A stretch of 64,000 nucleotides of DNA, from NCBI GenBank assembly GCA_911728435.2, contig OU452204.1, forward strand, positions 16,554,001-16,618,000, in the 5' to 3' direction. This stretch comes from Apoderus coryli (taxonomy: Eukaryota; Arthropoda; Insecta; Coleoptera; Attelabidae). The notes beneath the pieces were generated by a model. The model worked only from the letters and a program-made list of their open reading frames with translations, had not been told where the DNA came from and did not search any database. The position numbers were made by a program, and so were the translations under genes. Positions 33,013 through 44,014 of this stretch are shown one piece after another. Within the stretch, counting starts at the first letter, position 1. Every line of letters begins with the position of its first letter.

Positions 33013-33300
33013 TTACAATACAATAAACGATTGAAATACAAAAAAATATAACAATAAATAAAAACGTAGTTTGCCTTGTGCAATAACTTCCGTTTGTGCG
33101 TCAAATAATTCTTGAAATAAAGATCTCTTAAATTTCTGCCTAGAAAAGATTTTCAATTCAGGAGACAGTCGAGTATATCGTTTAGCGACATTATAGGAAA
33201 AGGACCTCTGATACAATGCAGTGCTATGCTGCGGGACTGTAGTTGTGTCCTTACGTCTCACGTTGACATTGTGGACGTCAGTACTAAAAGTAATCTTCTG
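33013..33300 (-). pseudogene. LINE polyprotein C-terminus, downstream of hAT insertion
   Basis: 'ITFSTDVHNVNVRRKDTT' then 'YQRSFSYNVAKRYTRLSPEL' and 'FKRSLFQELF' form the terminal region of a CR1/Jockey-type LINE protein. It joins the segment at 34163-34579 in frame ('PPYLY|QKITFS') when the 33308-34162 insertion and one copy of the 7-bp repeat are removed. Confidence 0.75.
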
Positions 33301-33307
33301 GTAAAGG

Positions 33308-34162
33308 CAGTGGCAGCTCGTGAGGTCTGAAAGAGGTGAGGCACAACAAGGTGGAAATAAGGCAATAACTCCTAAAATTTTTCAAAATAAAGAATTAAAA
33401 TGATAGGTTAGGTTAGAGTAGCTAGATAATAACATTTTCCTAAAATTTTAAAATTTGAAATGGACTTCACAAGTTTTTTTTCAATAGATTGCATTGCTAA
33501 CGCGCACAACCTTTCCTGTGTTTCTTAAGAATGTTTTGATCCGTTTGAGGGTAGAGAGACATATTTCGCTTTCTACAGTCGTCATAGGGACACTACCCAA
33601 AAAAGTCAGCAATTCACTAAATGCTGATGTTAAATTGTTTTGGATAAACATTTGTAACAGAGGCATAGCCCCACTGTGTTTCAGAAAATCGTCCCGTGCG
33701 TATATTATCGAGAGTTCATTTTTTAATTTTAAGTAATTTACGTTAGGAAATAAGTTACCCACAGTTTTAATATCTTCATTTGGAAAGACGGTTTGATATT
33801 CTCCAAATTTTTCAGTTTCAAATAAATTAATTAATTTAACATTATTTACATTCATATATTGCAATGAATTCATCTTTACTATTGTAATTGTTCAAAATCA
33901 AAACATTCACTTTATAATACTAAAAACGCGCGATCGCGAAAACAAAAACAACAACACCACACGCACAAATTTTATTAGCATAGACTGATGGGTAGGGCGG
34001 CACCCCATATATGACGTCACAAATGCGTTCAATTTCTACTGTTACTAGCGTATAGCGTAGCGATACATTGCTGTCTCTGTTTTTCGCACGCGATAGCAAA
34101 GAAAACAATAGAGGCACAAAAATGTTGTGTCCAAGAGCATCGTAATATGTACTAAGACCTAC
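33308..34162 (-). mobile_element. hAT-containing insertion in a LINE
   Basis: It begins 'cagtggcagctcgtgagg', matching the hAT at 9390, and is bracketed by gtaaagg at 33301-33307 and 34163-34169 (7 of 8 bases of a hAT-type TSD). The far end, however, shows no CAGTGGC-type terminus; the expected end-like block 'gggtagggcggcaccc' lies about 150 bp inside the boundary. Confidence 0.65.
33481..33873 (-). pseudogene. hAT transposase fragment
   Basis: This 130-residue open frame reads 'INLFETEKFGEYQTVFPNED', 'KLKNELSIIYARDDFLKHSG', 'MPLLQMFIQNNLTSAFSELL' and 'MTTVESEICLSTLKRIKTFL'. The last part corresponds to the hAT dimerisation region (T-x-x-x-E-R-x-F-S-x-L-K-x-I-K) with the Arg-x-Phe changed. 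It is similar to zinc-finger MYM-type/DUF4371-like hAT proteins. The N-terminal two thirds, including the catalytic residues, is absent. Confidence 0.75.
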
Positions 34163-34579
34163 GTAAAGGTAAGGTGGTGCTTTAGTTTTAATAATCGTAT
34201 GAAACAAAACAAGAGAGTGTAACTCTCTCCTATTGGACAAATTAAGCCACTTGACCTCATTTAATTTGTGTGAAATTCTATCGTATTTCCTCATGCCAAA
34301 AATAATACGTAAACATGCATTCTGGAGAACCTGGACACGCTTAGAATCAACGCCCAGAAGACATAGCCTATACACATAATCGCAGAAGTTCATATGCGAC
34401 AAAACCAGAGCATCAGACAGCAACCTCCTCAAATCATACGTACGAAAGCATATGACTAATAGCGTAAATAGACCTAAGATTAGCGTATCCCGCCCGAAGC
34501 TTTACCGATATATGCTAGGAGAATCGAAGTGCACCATCCATCATCAAACCAAGACTCTTTGCCCGTTCGGACGCCAGAA
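34163..34579 (-). pseudogene. LINE polyprotein C-terminal part, upstream of hAT insertion
   Basis: It reads 'AKSLGLMMDGALRFS', then 'ALVLSHMNFCDYVYRLCLLG', 'KRVQVLQNACLRIIFGMRKY', 'RRELHSLVLFHTIIKTKAPP'. These are the conserved hydrophobic and basic stretches that follow the thumb in CR1/Jockey-type LINE proteins. Stops occur near 34440-34520. The Penelope-like fragment starts immediately beyond. Confidence 0.7.
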
Positions 34580-34584
34580 TGTCA

Positions 34585-35038
34585 ATATGAAAAACGCTTT
34601 GAACTCATACCGTAATAAATTACAATTTACAACTGAAGTAGAGCTAAGTATTGAAATAAGCTTTCTAAACCTTACACTAATAAATTGTAACAATAAATTA
34701 AAAACTAAATGGTACACAAAACCAACGTGGTCTGGTAGGTACACACATTTCAAATCATCTCACCCAAAGTCTCAAAAAAAGTGTAGTAGTAGGTCTTGTA
34801 GACCTCGTTTTAAAACTCTCGGACCCTGAATTCAGACCGCAAAATCTACCTTACAAAAAAACGGTTTCCCTATTGCATTCCATTGACAAAATATTCAAAA
34901 AAAGAATTCACAAACTTTACAATGAAGCTACTAACAAAATAATAAAAAAGTACGAACACTACCTATTATTACCATGCAAAAGGCCTATCAGAAACATTTC
35001 AGAGGAAGCTAAAAAAAATCAATTCAAAAAATATGGGT
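34585..35038 (+). pseudogene. Penelope-like element reverse transcriptase C-terminal fragment
   Basis: It reads 'ALNSYRNKLQFTTEVE', 'EISFLNLTLINCNNKLKTKW' and 'YTKPTWSGRYTHFKSSHPKS', matching the Penelope block F-L-D-V-x-I...K-x-K-W-Y-x-K-P-T-x-S-G-R-Y-x-N-F-x-S-x-H-P. After a frameshift near 34790, 'GLVDLVLKLSDPEF' and 'YKKTVSLLHSIDKIFKKRIH' follow as the linker toward the GIY-YIG endonuclease, which is not found. A Penelope-type hairpin motif lies downstream at 35605-35635. Confidence 0.75.
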
Positions 35039-36620
35039 AAATAAGTTATTGTGACTAAGCTTTTAAACAACCTGTAATTATAGAAATTGGAGTTTCTTCA
35101 ATAAAAAACTGTAGTTTATTGGTACAAACGTGTATCTAAAAAATGAATAAAATCTATCAAATATTTTTCGATTTATTTGAAAAAACGTAAAAAAAATATT
35201 CACATTTAAAGGCCTCTAGCGCCCAAACGTACGCACTTATAATCGTCCCTCGTAATTGCACAATTTCCCAATTCTATCATAGATGTATAATAGTAGATCG
35301 ATATACCAACACATTTACCAATTTCAATAAAAAAATAAATGTAAAAAATTCTAAATAGTACACCATGTATTTTGGTCTAAGCCAGTTCCATGGAATTTTA
35401 TAAACGTATATTATCAAAATTTTTAAACTGTATTGTGTTTGTAAACGTGATGTCCTGCGAAACATATGTATTTTTATGTAAAAAAAAAATAAGATATTTT
35501 ATACAATGCAATTTTAATAACAGACTGTAAAAAAAACTAATAGGTAAATCAGTTTTATACGTTTGTTTGAATGTATATACATGTTTGTAATTTTCTAGAA
35601 TGACCTGAAGAAGGCGACAAAACCATCTCCGAAACGTTGTAATAAAGTTAGACAAGCGAAATGTAACTTTTCGCTAAAAATTAAAAAAAGAAAATTTGTT
35701 TTCAAAAACCTAAAACCCAATGAAAAAAATTAAAATAGAAAAATAAGGCGAATTAACTAAACTAGCCTAGTGCGAAGGATAATATTAACAGAGATACAGG
35801 GCATCAAAGTTAAATTGTTGTTACTTAATGGAAATATGCTAATTGGAAAACGATAAGCCAAACTTAAAGGCCTTGTCCCTAAGAACTTTGCGTTTGGCAT
35901 ATTGTTAGTTAATTTAGCAATAAAAAATATTTTTAAACTGTTGAGAATTTTTAAAATCTAAAATCAAATAGAACAAACTTTCTCTAAGTATATATAAATA
36001 TAAACGGACATAAAATCAGTGCTAAATAAACTTTACCATAACGTTGATACTTTCACAGAATACCTACTTGACAAACTCTATGGTATTTTAGTGGTATTTA
36101 CTTTGCTAACCAATAGAAAATTAGTTCGATACTGATTGGCCAAGAAAAATAGAATCTTTGTAAATAACAGGACGTAAACGTGGAAAATAATAATAATTGT
36201 GCAAAATACTGCTATATACATCATCTCTAATACGTATTTTAAGTGTTTTAAATATTAATTAAATTTACGCATAACGGCTAGCAAATTAGCATGTATTTTT
36301 GAATTTTAATTATTTTTTATGATGTCAGAGTATTATTTTGCATACAATTTGTTAAAAATCTTGATTGGTATTCTTATGAGTATTTATTACGACAATGTTT
36401 TTAAATATTTCTTTACGCATGTTAATGAAGGGGTCAGATTTCGAACTTAATAAGGACAAAGTACAAAAAACAGAAATTTGGAAATGCAGAATATCAATAG
36501 TGTAGTCTTATTTTTGGTCGTAGCTTTAATTGTGTTGACTTTATCTTTGTCAATCTTGAAATTGTGAAAACAGTGCTACTGTTAAATAACCAAATGAAAT
36601 AAATAAATTAGTGATGTTCT
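35039..36620. other. No gene; possible Penelope 3' region
   Basis: AT-rich. On the plus strand 35605-35635 reads CTGAAGA + A + GGCGAC...ATCTCC + GAAAC, the same hairpin pattern as elsewhere but with a mutated stem. Nothing else is recognised. Confidence 0.35.
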
Positions 36621-36628
36621 CGGTGGAG

Positions 36629-37205
36629 TTTTTTTTTATTTTTATTTATTTCCATAAATTACATAATATAACAAAATTATTAACTTACTCTAATGATGTA
36701 CAAATAAATAAATAATAGGGAGGGAGAATGGTGCCTGCAGGATATAAAAACTTTGCGAAGTTTGTCCACCACACTGTAAAAATTCTCCCTTAATTACTTC
36801 AACTTACAAATTTAGTAATATTTTCAAAATTAGTAACAAAAACATAAATTATAATTGTAACGAAAATTCCTATTCAAAGATAAACAATAAATATTAAAAC
36901 AAAATAAAGTAATCAAACTGTATAATGATGATACAGGGAAACAGACACAGAAGCAGCTTCAACTCATAAACTCAATGTTTTGACTCCTCAACCAACTTGA
37001 AAGTTTTGATTTAAAATTTTTTAAATTCGCTTTATTTTTCAATTCCACTGGCATTTGATTAAAGACCCTATGACCAATAAAGGTAAATGACCTCTGCCCG
37101 ATTGTTTTTTTACATGCAGGTTCCCGTATAATATCTTTTTTCTTATCACGAGTTAAATAACCGTGCCTGTTCACGCTAAGTGTCGCCAAAAACATCTCTC
37201 TCTCA
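36629..37205 (-). mobile_element. LINE 3' end with A-rich tail
   Basis: On the minus strand a C-terminal coding fragment (37210-36959) is followed by a 3' untranslated stretch and a tail 'aataaataaaaataaaaa' near 36650-36629. The 5' side is cut by the insertion that begins at 37206. Confidence 0.65.
36959..37205 (-). pseudogene. LINE polyprotein C-terminus
   Basis: 'NRHGYLTRDKKKDIIREPAC', 'GQRSFTFIGHRVFNQMPVEL' and 'NLKNFKSKLSSWLRS' are the last blocks of a CR1/Jockey-type LINE protein. The frame continues beyond 37205 only through the duplicated 41-bp stretch that recurs at 37502-37542. Confidence 0.6.
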
Positions 37206-37501
37206 ATCAATTCTCGTGCTAGTATAAGCTCTCTGTAAATGTTGGAGGTTTAGGTCACACTGCCTGCCGATCACCACTGATGAGTCGTGGATCGACGAAA
37301 CGGCCGTCTGGTGGAAGCATGGTAGTGTGAAATAAATTTCCAACATAACTTAAAGTCTTGTTGCTTTATGTAACAAGCAATTCTTAAATAAAGCCTCCCT
37401 GCTAGGGGATTCGGGCGCATCTAGTGTTGGCAATAGGATATAATGGAGTTGTTACTTCTTGTCCGGCCATCGTTAGTGAACTGTGTTTCACCCGGCATAT
37501 T
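37206..37501 (+). mobile_element. Short element carrying a hammerhead ribozyme, flanked by 41-bp repeats
   Basis: A 296-bp stretch lies between two copies of a 41-bp sequence (37165-37205 and 37502-37542; 39 of 41 bases identical) that begins gcctgttcacgct. The first copy is LINE coding sequence, so the stretch looks like an insertion with a long TSD. It contains the ribozyme fold at 37255-37330 and a small CTTGTT/AACAAG hairpin near 37355-37377. It has no open frame. Confidence 0.6.
37255..37330 (+). ncRNA. Type-I hammerhead self-cleaving ribozyme
   Basis: All core parts are present in order. The CUGAUGA box is 37277-37283. Stem II is GTCG (37284-37287) with CGAC (37293-37296) around a 5-base loop. 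GAAA is 37297-37300. A minimal stem III of two pairs (37300-37307, 37301-37306) closes a GGCC loop. The cleavage triplet GTC is 37306-37308, with cutting expected after 37308. Stem I pairs 37272-37276 (CACCA) with 37309-37313 (TGGTG). Beyond an internal loop, 37255-37264 pairs with 37321-37330 over 10 pairs including one G-U. Short-stem-III type-I hammerheads are known from Penelope-like elements and retrozymes. Confidence 0.85.
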
Positions 37502-38065
37502 GCCTGTTCACGCTAGGTGTCGCGAAAAACATCTCTCTCTCATTCCATTATTTGTTTATTAATAGTGGGTGTCAGTGGTAGACTAAGTATAAATAAAAAA
37601 TACATAAATCAAAAATCTACTTTTCCGACTGGCTGCCATAGGGATTTTTTTTTTTATTGTATACACCGAAATTGACATAGTATATTGTGCAACGAACATG
37701 AAATGGCATATATTTCCTACGAGTATAATCATACGAATAAGAAATGGTCATTTCATGTGAGTTTCACACTATACTTTTTCTACGACTGTTTTGAATAAAT
37801 TAAACATAATTTTTAGGAAAATATTTGTTTTTCGTAACTTACCCCTGTTAGTAAGCATGAATATGATAAGTTAGAAGCATTAAATTGACTAGGTGGTGTT
37901 AATCTATATTCACTATCACTGTTTTTGTGTTTTGAAATTAGCGAAATACTTAATTATAATTATTATTAATTTTAAATACCTAAACTGTCATTTTGGTGTG
38001 TATGTATTGTCGGCGTTGCTATGGTGATTTTTCATGCCCGACGCTACTTTTGTCATTACCAGGAA

Positions 38066-38172
38066 ATTTGCCCGTGCACAATAAATATTTCCCACTAGTT
38101 GCCTAGCACAATAAATATTTCCTACTAGTTGCTAGGCAACTAGTGGGAAATATTTATTGTGCACGGGTAAAT
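38066..38172. repeat. 42-bp hairpin with an extra internal half-copy
   Basis: Arms 38066-38107 and 38131-38172 are complementary with one mismatch. The 23-base spacer repeats part of the left arm in direct orientation ('acaataaatatttcc.actagtt'). Confidence 0.8.
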
Positions 38173-38469
38173 GAAAAAACAACATTACAATGTACTACAT
38201 TTTCAAATCATGATTGAACATATAATAAAGGCATTTAAAGACAGTCGTAGAAAAAATTAATTGTAAATCTAGATATTTAAGAACTCAATTGTTATAAAAA
38301 CAATGTATTTTTTATAAAATAAAGTATTGACTTGAAAATATAATGTAGATTAAAAAATTTATTTTAACTTGAAGATTTTTTAAATTCAACAATTTGATCT
38401 CATGATATTTTATATAATACAGGGTGTAAATAAATAAGTGCGAAAAAATTACGATGTGATTCTTTGTTG

Positions 38470-38670
38470 AAAAATAGGCCCAGCCCGATCCCTCGATCTA
38501 AATCGTCTAGATTTTTCCTTCTGGGGTCGCTTAAAACGTTGGTGTATAAGACTGCTTCCTGTTCAAGACGTGGAAGACTTAAAAGCCCGAATTTCTGTTT
38601 CATGTAGGCATTTTCAATATAACCCAGGACGCGCATGCGGATCAATACGCCGCCGCGCCGCGCCGTCTAG
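38470..38670 (+). pseudogene. Tc1/mariner-superfamily transposase C-terminal fragment
   Basis: 'SLDLNRLDFSFWGRLKR' corresponds to the S-P-D-L-N-P-L-D-F-F-L-W-G block with the final catalytic Asp. A frameshifted continuation reads 'VEDLKARISVSCRHFQYNPG'. This is the C-terminal helix order of insect Tc1/mariner-like transposases. It lies just inside a 'tacagggtgt' repeat end at 38419. Confidence 0.55.
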
Positions 38671-38765
38671 ACTCATGTGTAGTTGGTGAAGGTGGTGGTT
38701 TTATTACATTAATTCAATTGATTAATAAATTATTATTTTTTGTCAGAAATCGTTTAATTTACGAG

Positions 38766-39300
38766 AAATGGTGTTTTCAAAAGTAAACTAACTTTAGCCG
38801 TTTTCGAGAATTTTTTAAAAAACTAATTTTTGCGATTTTAGTTTTTATTTATTTCTGACATTATTTTTACAGATATAAAAAATGTAAAGCACTTTCTGAT
38901 TGTTACTTTTTGAGCAGAATAAGATAGCGTTTACAAGTTTTCACTACAACTTTTCGTTTTTGAAAAACCAGCATCAACCTCGTTTTTTTAAATACGGCCC
39001 TGGATTTTTATTGTTAAATTTAACGCCATTTTCAATTCAGAAATAGGTGGTATATCACACAACAAGCTTTCAGTGTTTTTAGTTGAAATTTTTGTGCTTT
39101 CTGAAGTTATTAAAAAACGCCTGTCTGAGATGCATGTTTTACGCAAAATAAGTGCCAAACTATGGCGATTTTTATTGAATAATTTTAAATAACAGCTAAA
39201 AATAATGTCAGAAATAAATAAAAACCAAAATCGCAAAAAATAGTTTTTTCAAAAATTCTCGAAAATGGCTAATGTTACTTTACTTTTGAAAACACCATTT
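38766..39300. repeat. Inverted repeat with ~108-bp arms
   Basis: The left arm 38766-38872 and right arm 39193-39300 are about 90% complementary by eye ('aaatggtgttttcaaaagta' and so on), with a 320-bp spacer. It may be the core of a MITE whose outer ends are the 'acagggtgt' at 38420 and 'acacagtgta' near 39401. Confidence 0.65.
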
Positions 39301-39309
39301 AGAAGGTGT

Positions 39310-42300
39310 TTAAATTGTAAAATTTTTCTCTAATTTAAACAACATTGTAACTCCTACCGTTTGCAAGATTCCAATGATATCCCATATCTATTTATATTGG
39401 ACACAGTGTATAAAGAGTATGTGCATTGGTATGGTTGCTGGTCTCGGCTGGCGCCTTGCCCATCAAATTCCCTAGTAGTCCGGGAAAGTGTCGCTGTTTC
39501 TACTAAGTACACAATATACTAATTTGTGAAATTTTTAATTCATTTCATTTATCACCACAAAATTTCATGTATTTGTTGTTTAGTTTTGACTTTAGCTAAA
39601 GCCACTATCAGTATATTAATCATAAATCACATTTCATCATCCTAAAACCAATAACAACATCCTTAAAACCAGAAATAACATTATTATTAATAAAACAAAA
39701 AGAAATAACAATACAAAAAGAACCTGTAACCCAAAGCAAAAATTATTATCCCATAGCCTACTTGACTCAAAGTAAAACACTTATTTATTACTTAGAAATA
39801 CTCTATTTATTAATACTAGTATTTCTTCTGCTTTATTCTACGAAACTCTATCTTATACCATCATTTTAAACTGTCATAAAATTATGTTAATGTGGAAATA
39901 CTAATTTTTTATTCGCCAGACATTTTATGTGTATAAAATACAGTGCCATTTACAATTGTGTTTACCAACAAAAAAGAAAAAAAGCACAATTCTAACCTGT
40001 CGCAATAACGATTTGCTAAATTGCTTCTGTTTCTGGTTTCAAAGTGTAAAAACTGGTAAAAAGTTGTCGTATCTATATGTTCTGCTATGAAACACATTAA
40101 CATGAAATGTTAAATCTCTTGTTTTTGATGTAACATACTTCTTGTGTTATATATAAATTTGCAAATAACCATAAACATAATAAAAATGTTGCTGTAACAT
40201 GACGCTACTACTGGTAGAACATTTTCGCGTCTTCCATGAACACACTTTTAATAATTCAGGACAGGCGTTGAAAGATTTCAATCGCAGATGCCTTAGATAT
40301 TAATAAAATCCTAGCTGAGTCCTTAATTCTCTCCACATTTTGCAACGGAAGGTTAGTTGTTGCAGAATGATGATAGAAAACATGAATTTTGTACGAAAAA
40401 ATCGTAAACAACATTACCATTGCCATAGACAATTATTCAAGATCTCTATGGCACGTAATTGGCATATACCGGGTCCCAATATGCACCATTTTAACAAAAC
40501 CCTGTAACTTCCTTCATAAGTGAGTTTTCAGAATGAATCAAAATCCAAATTTTTCAGAAAAGATCAGTCGTTAATATGCCATTATCAAATATTTTCTACT
40601 TTCATTCGTTCACACCACAGATTGCTCCAAAAATTAACAAAAAACATGACTTTCTTTTTACCCCTGTATATGACATAAGAACCAATTACTTAAATTCAAG
40701 CCTGTTGCACAAGCGTCAAGCAACATTTCAATCTGTTACAGGGTTCAAGAGGAATTTGATGTTAAACTTAGAGAAAATTTTGACCGTTCTGCTAATTTTT
40801 GTGTATTTAGCATATCGAGAAGATAAAATCCTTTCTAGAGTCTGCTTTTAGACAGATTCAACGAACACACCTGTTGCATAAAATTAGCAATACCAGGTTA
40901 ACTTAACCAACATGATCTACATTAATAATAACATTTAACTGTACTCGGCTGTTGTAAATTTCTGTATCATTATTATTTCAAATGAAGTACTTGTTTCTTT
41001 ACATATAAAATAAATGAATATGTTTCTGATAGATTACCTGTTTGCTGTATATTCGGGCCTCAACAGTACGATGTGCTTAATTTTGTTATTATAGTTCTAG
41101 TAGAAATAATGCGATACAAGGAATATATTTGAGAATTCTTTTTAATTTCTTGGGGTTTTAGGCTCTCAAAAAACAAACATTCTAATTACACATGTTTATT
41201 ATGCTGTCAAAATAAGCTATCCTTTTCACATACGACGTTTCGGTGCCATTATTTTCACCTTCATCAGGCTTTCCAACTAGAAAATCAAAAAAAAATGTAT
41301 ATGGATAATTATGGTATTATTACTATTTTTTCCTTTATTTTTTTCGTTAGATCAATTCAGACAAATGGAAGAATACAATAATGAAAAATATATCTATCAC
41401 TTAATCATTCTAAAATTACTTACATTTATTTTTCATGTCCGGTCAGAAATTTTACACAAAACAAACGAACAATACGACTAATTTATATAAACACAGGACA
41501 AAACGTTGACATGTTTAAAATATATAATTTTACAAATTAAAAGGAACTCTTTCTTCCACCAATATAGGCATGAAATCAATATCTCTCGAATGCACAGAGA
41601 ACCAAAAAGTGTTTGATAGTATCAAATCTTTTCATTTTATAGATATACGTCAATTTGTTTTTTGTTGGCATAGGTATAAGAAACAGAGTATAGTATATAC
41701 ACTAAAATAATGTTATTGAACAGACCTTGTATGTAATATATTTGGATATTTCTTTCGTCAGTGATGTTTTGTAAAATTACCAATCAAGCAAAACAATAAC
41801 AACTGTAAAATACTGCGTTGACAGGTTTTATGGTAACATCTTCATAGGTAGTACATGACCTTGTAATGTTTCAACAGTTGTAATCACATAAGTATTTCGA
41901 ACCATCGAACTTTTGATGTAGATTGTGAATAAGAGATAAGGTAAAAGAGATTACGCAGAATAAAATGGCATACAGTGAGAACTAAAAGTCGCACATATAA
42001 ATTCTATGAAATGTGAAGGAATATTTTGTACTCTAGTAGGAAAAGGAACACTTTCCTGGACGACCACATTAGATATAATCGTCTCTTTCAAATCTTCAAG
42101 CACTAATTCAGCGATCACACTGGAAATTTTCCATATTGGAAATATGTTGATGTTAAGGTTAATTCTATGGCTTTAATAAATTCATTCAAAGGTATATCAG
42201 TGAAAGCTGAGATTTCATTCCATTTTTTGTAATAATTTATTTTGCAAGATCTACAGGAATATTTTGACAAAAATCGTATGGTTTGGCAATTCACGATTTG

Positions 42301-43990
42301 GGAACCGCTGCCCGTACAACCGTTGTGCTAACTAAGAATTACCGCGCGCTACCCCATACAAGAGATGCATATCTGCAAACTCGAAAACGATTCATTTTTG
42401 CAATTAGTGTAACGTTTGAAGATAATTAAGTACTTATAAACTGACACTTTTACTAAAGTTCGACATGTTTATGTGTTACCATGACAACATTGTTTTATTT
42501 TAGATTTTCACTATTAAGAATAAATTATTTGTAAAAAAGCCTCCTTGTTTTTCTTTCTAATAATAATGAACCTTTTAATAAAGTTTTTAATAAAAAATTT
42601 TTCTCGGAAACGGAGAGAGATACAAAAAAATATCAAGTGACAAAAAAGTTGTATTTTTAACTGAGCTTTCTAAAAAAAATATATAATTTTCAAAAAAAGT
42701 CAGTAGCGTACATTTTTTGTTATTTTTATTCGTGACACTGTCCCCCGGGGCGCCACAGGAAGTCATAATTAACATTTAATTAGTGCTAACTGAGCGTCTT
42801 ATTAAGCTTACATCACCAGTGAAAGAAAATCGGTTAACGTGTCTTTGAGATATTGATAAAAACAGGTTTTTTTGAAAAAAACTTTGACACCCTGTATTTT
42901 GAAAACCATGCACTTCCGGACATCAGTCTCTTATCTCAAACTGCTTTTCTATGGTTTCTCAATATGCCCCAGAAGTTTTTTTTCCAATTGAGAGGGGACA
43001 CCCTGTATAATAAAGATATTATTGTTATATGCCTCAAAAAACTCGATAAATAAATAAAAAATGTATTAAAGAATTTTCTTCTCGTCGATAATTGAATTAT
43101 TTTGATTTTAATTCATAAATTAAATTGGGAATTTCTAATTTGCATAGATAAATAATATCAAATGACTCTTCTTGAATGCACCACGACCAACGAATAAACT
43201 TTATCCCAATAGTTTCATATTATTTAATTTTCAAATCTTCATTCACCACTATCTTTGAAGTTATAAATAATTATTATCATTCACTGCTACGGCGAAGATG
43301 GACATTCAAAGGTTGTTTGAAGAGTGTTATTTGCTTTTGCATTGGACACATCACATTACAAGTATTCCTACTTATCAATTTTGCTAAGTAGAAGTAAGAA
43401 TTTCAATATTTGAGTACTTGTTGCCGTATATGCTAAGTACCAAATTTTTTTCACAGACCCGTTGAATGGTTTTTTTATAATAATTCTATTCTTAATCCTC
43501 TTGCATATGCCACGACGCGTCAACACTTTTTAAATTATCTCCAGAACAAATCGTTTTATCAAAGTTTTATAAGAGACAAAAATCATTCAAAAAGAATCGG
43601 TTAATTGATTTAGTTTGGAAGTCAGTGGTTCACATACAAAAAATAGGGGGGGTTCAGTGTTTACTGGCCCTTCCTATTTAATTGCCAATTATTGTTCATC
43701 ATAACATTCTTCATGCTGAAAGCACTGTATTTTATTACATTTTTCGAGTTGACAAATCCAAACAGATAAATTCTATTCAATACAGGGTGTTTCTTAGGCC
43801 ATTTTATGAGAAAAAGTTCCCAACAACACGTCAGAAAATGCATTGTTTATACCTACTTGAAATTTTCTAAGCAATAAGGAATTTTCATAACAGTAACAAA
43901 TTGGTGCGCGCAGCAGGCAAATGCAAATTAGACTCACTACCCCTCGTACGCGTACTCGGTGTATGAAACGGTATTAAAATAAACTGTTTG
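39310..43990. other. No gene recognised
   Basis: AT-rich with scattered repeat-end motifs ('caccctgta' near 42890 and 43000, 'acagggtgt' near 43783) and a Penelope-type hairpin at 41237-41267 on the minus strand (CTGATGA-A-GGTG...CACC-GAAAC). No coding region is convincing. Confidence 0.3.
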
Positions 43991-44014
43991 ATTTTTTTTT
44001 AGTTTTATTATAAA

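Noticed and set aside
40576..40851. 91-codon plus-strand open frame
   Set aside because: Low-complexity translation with no motif and no supporting promoter or splice context.
42290..42370. tRNA-like sequence on the minus strand
   Set aside because: A and B boxes are too degenerate and no cloverleaf forms; at most an old SINE relic.
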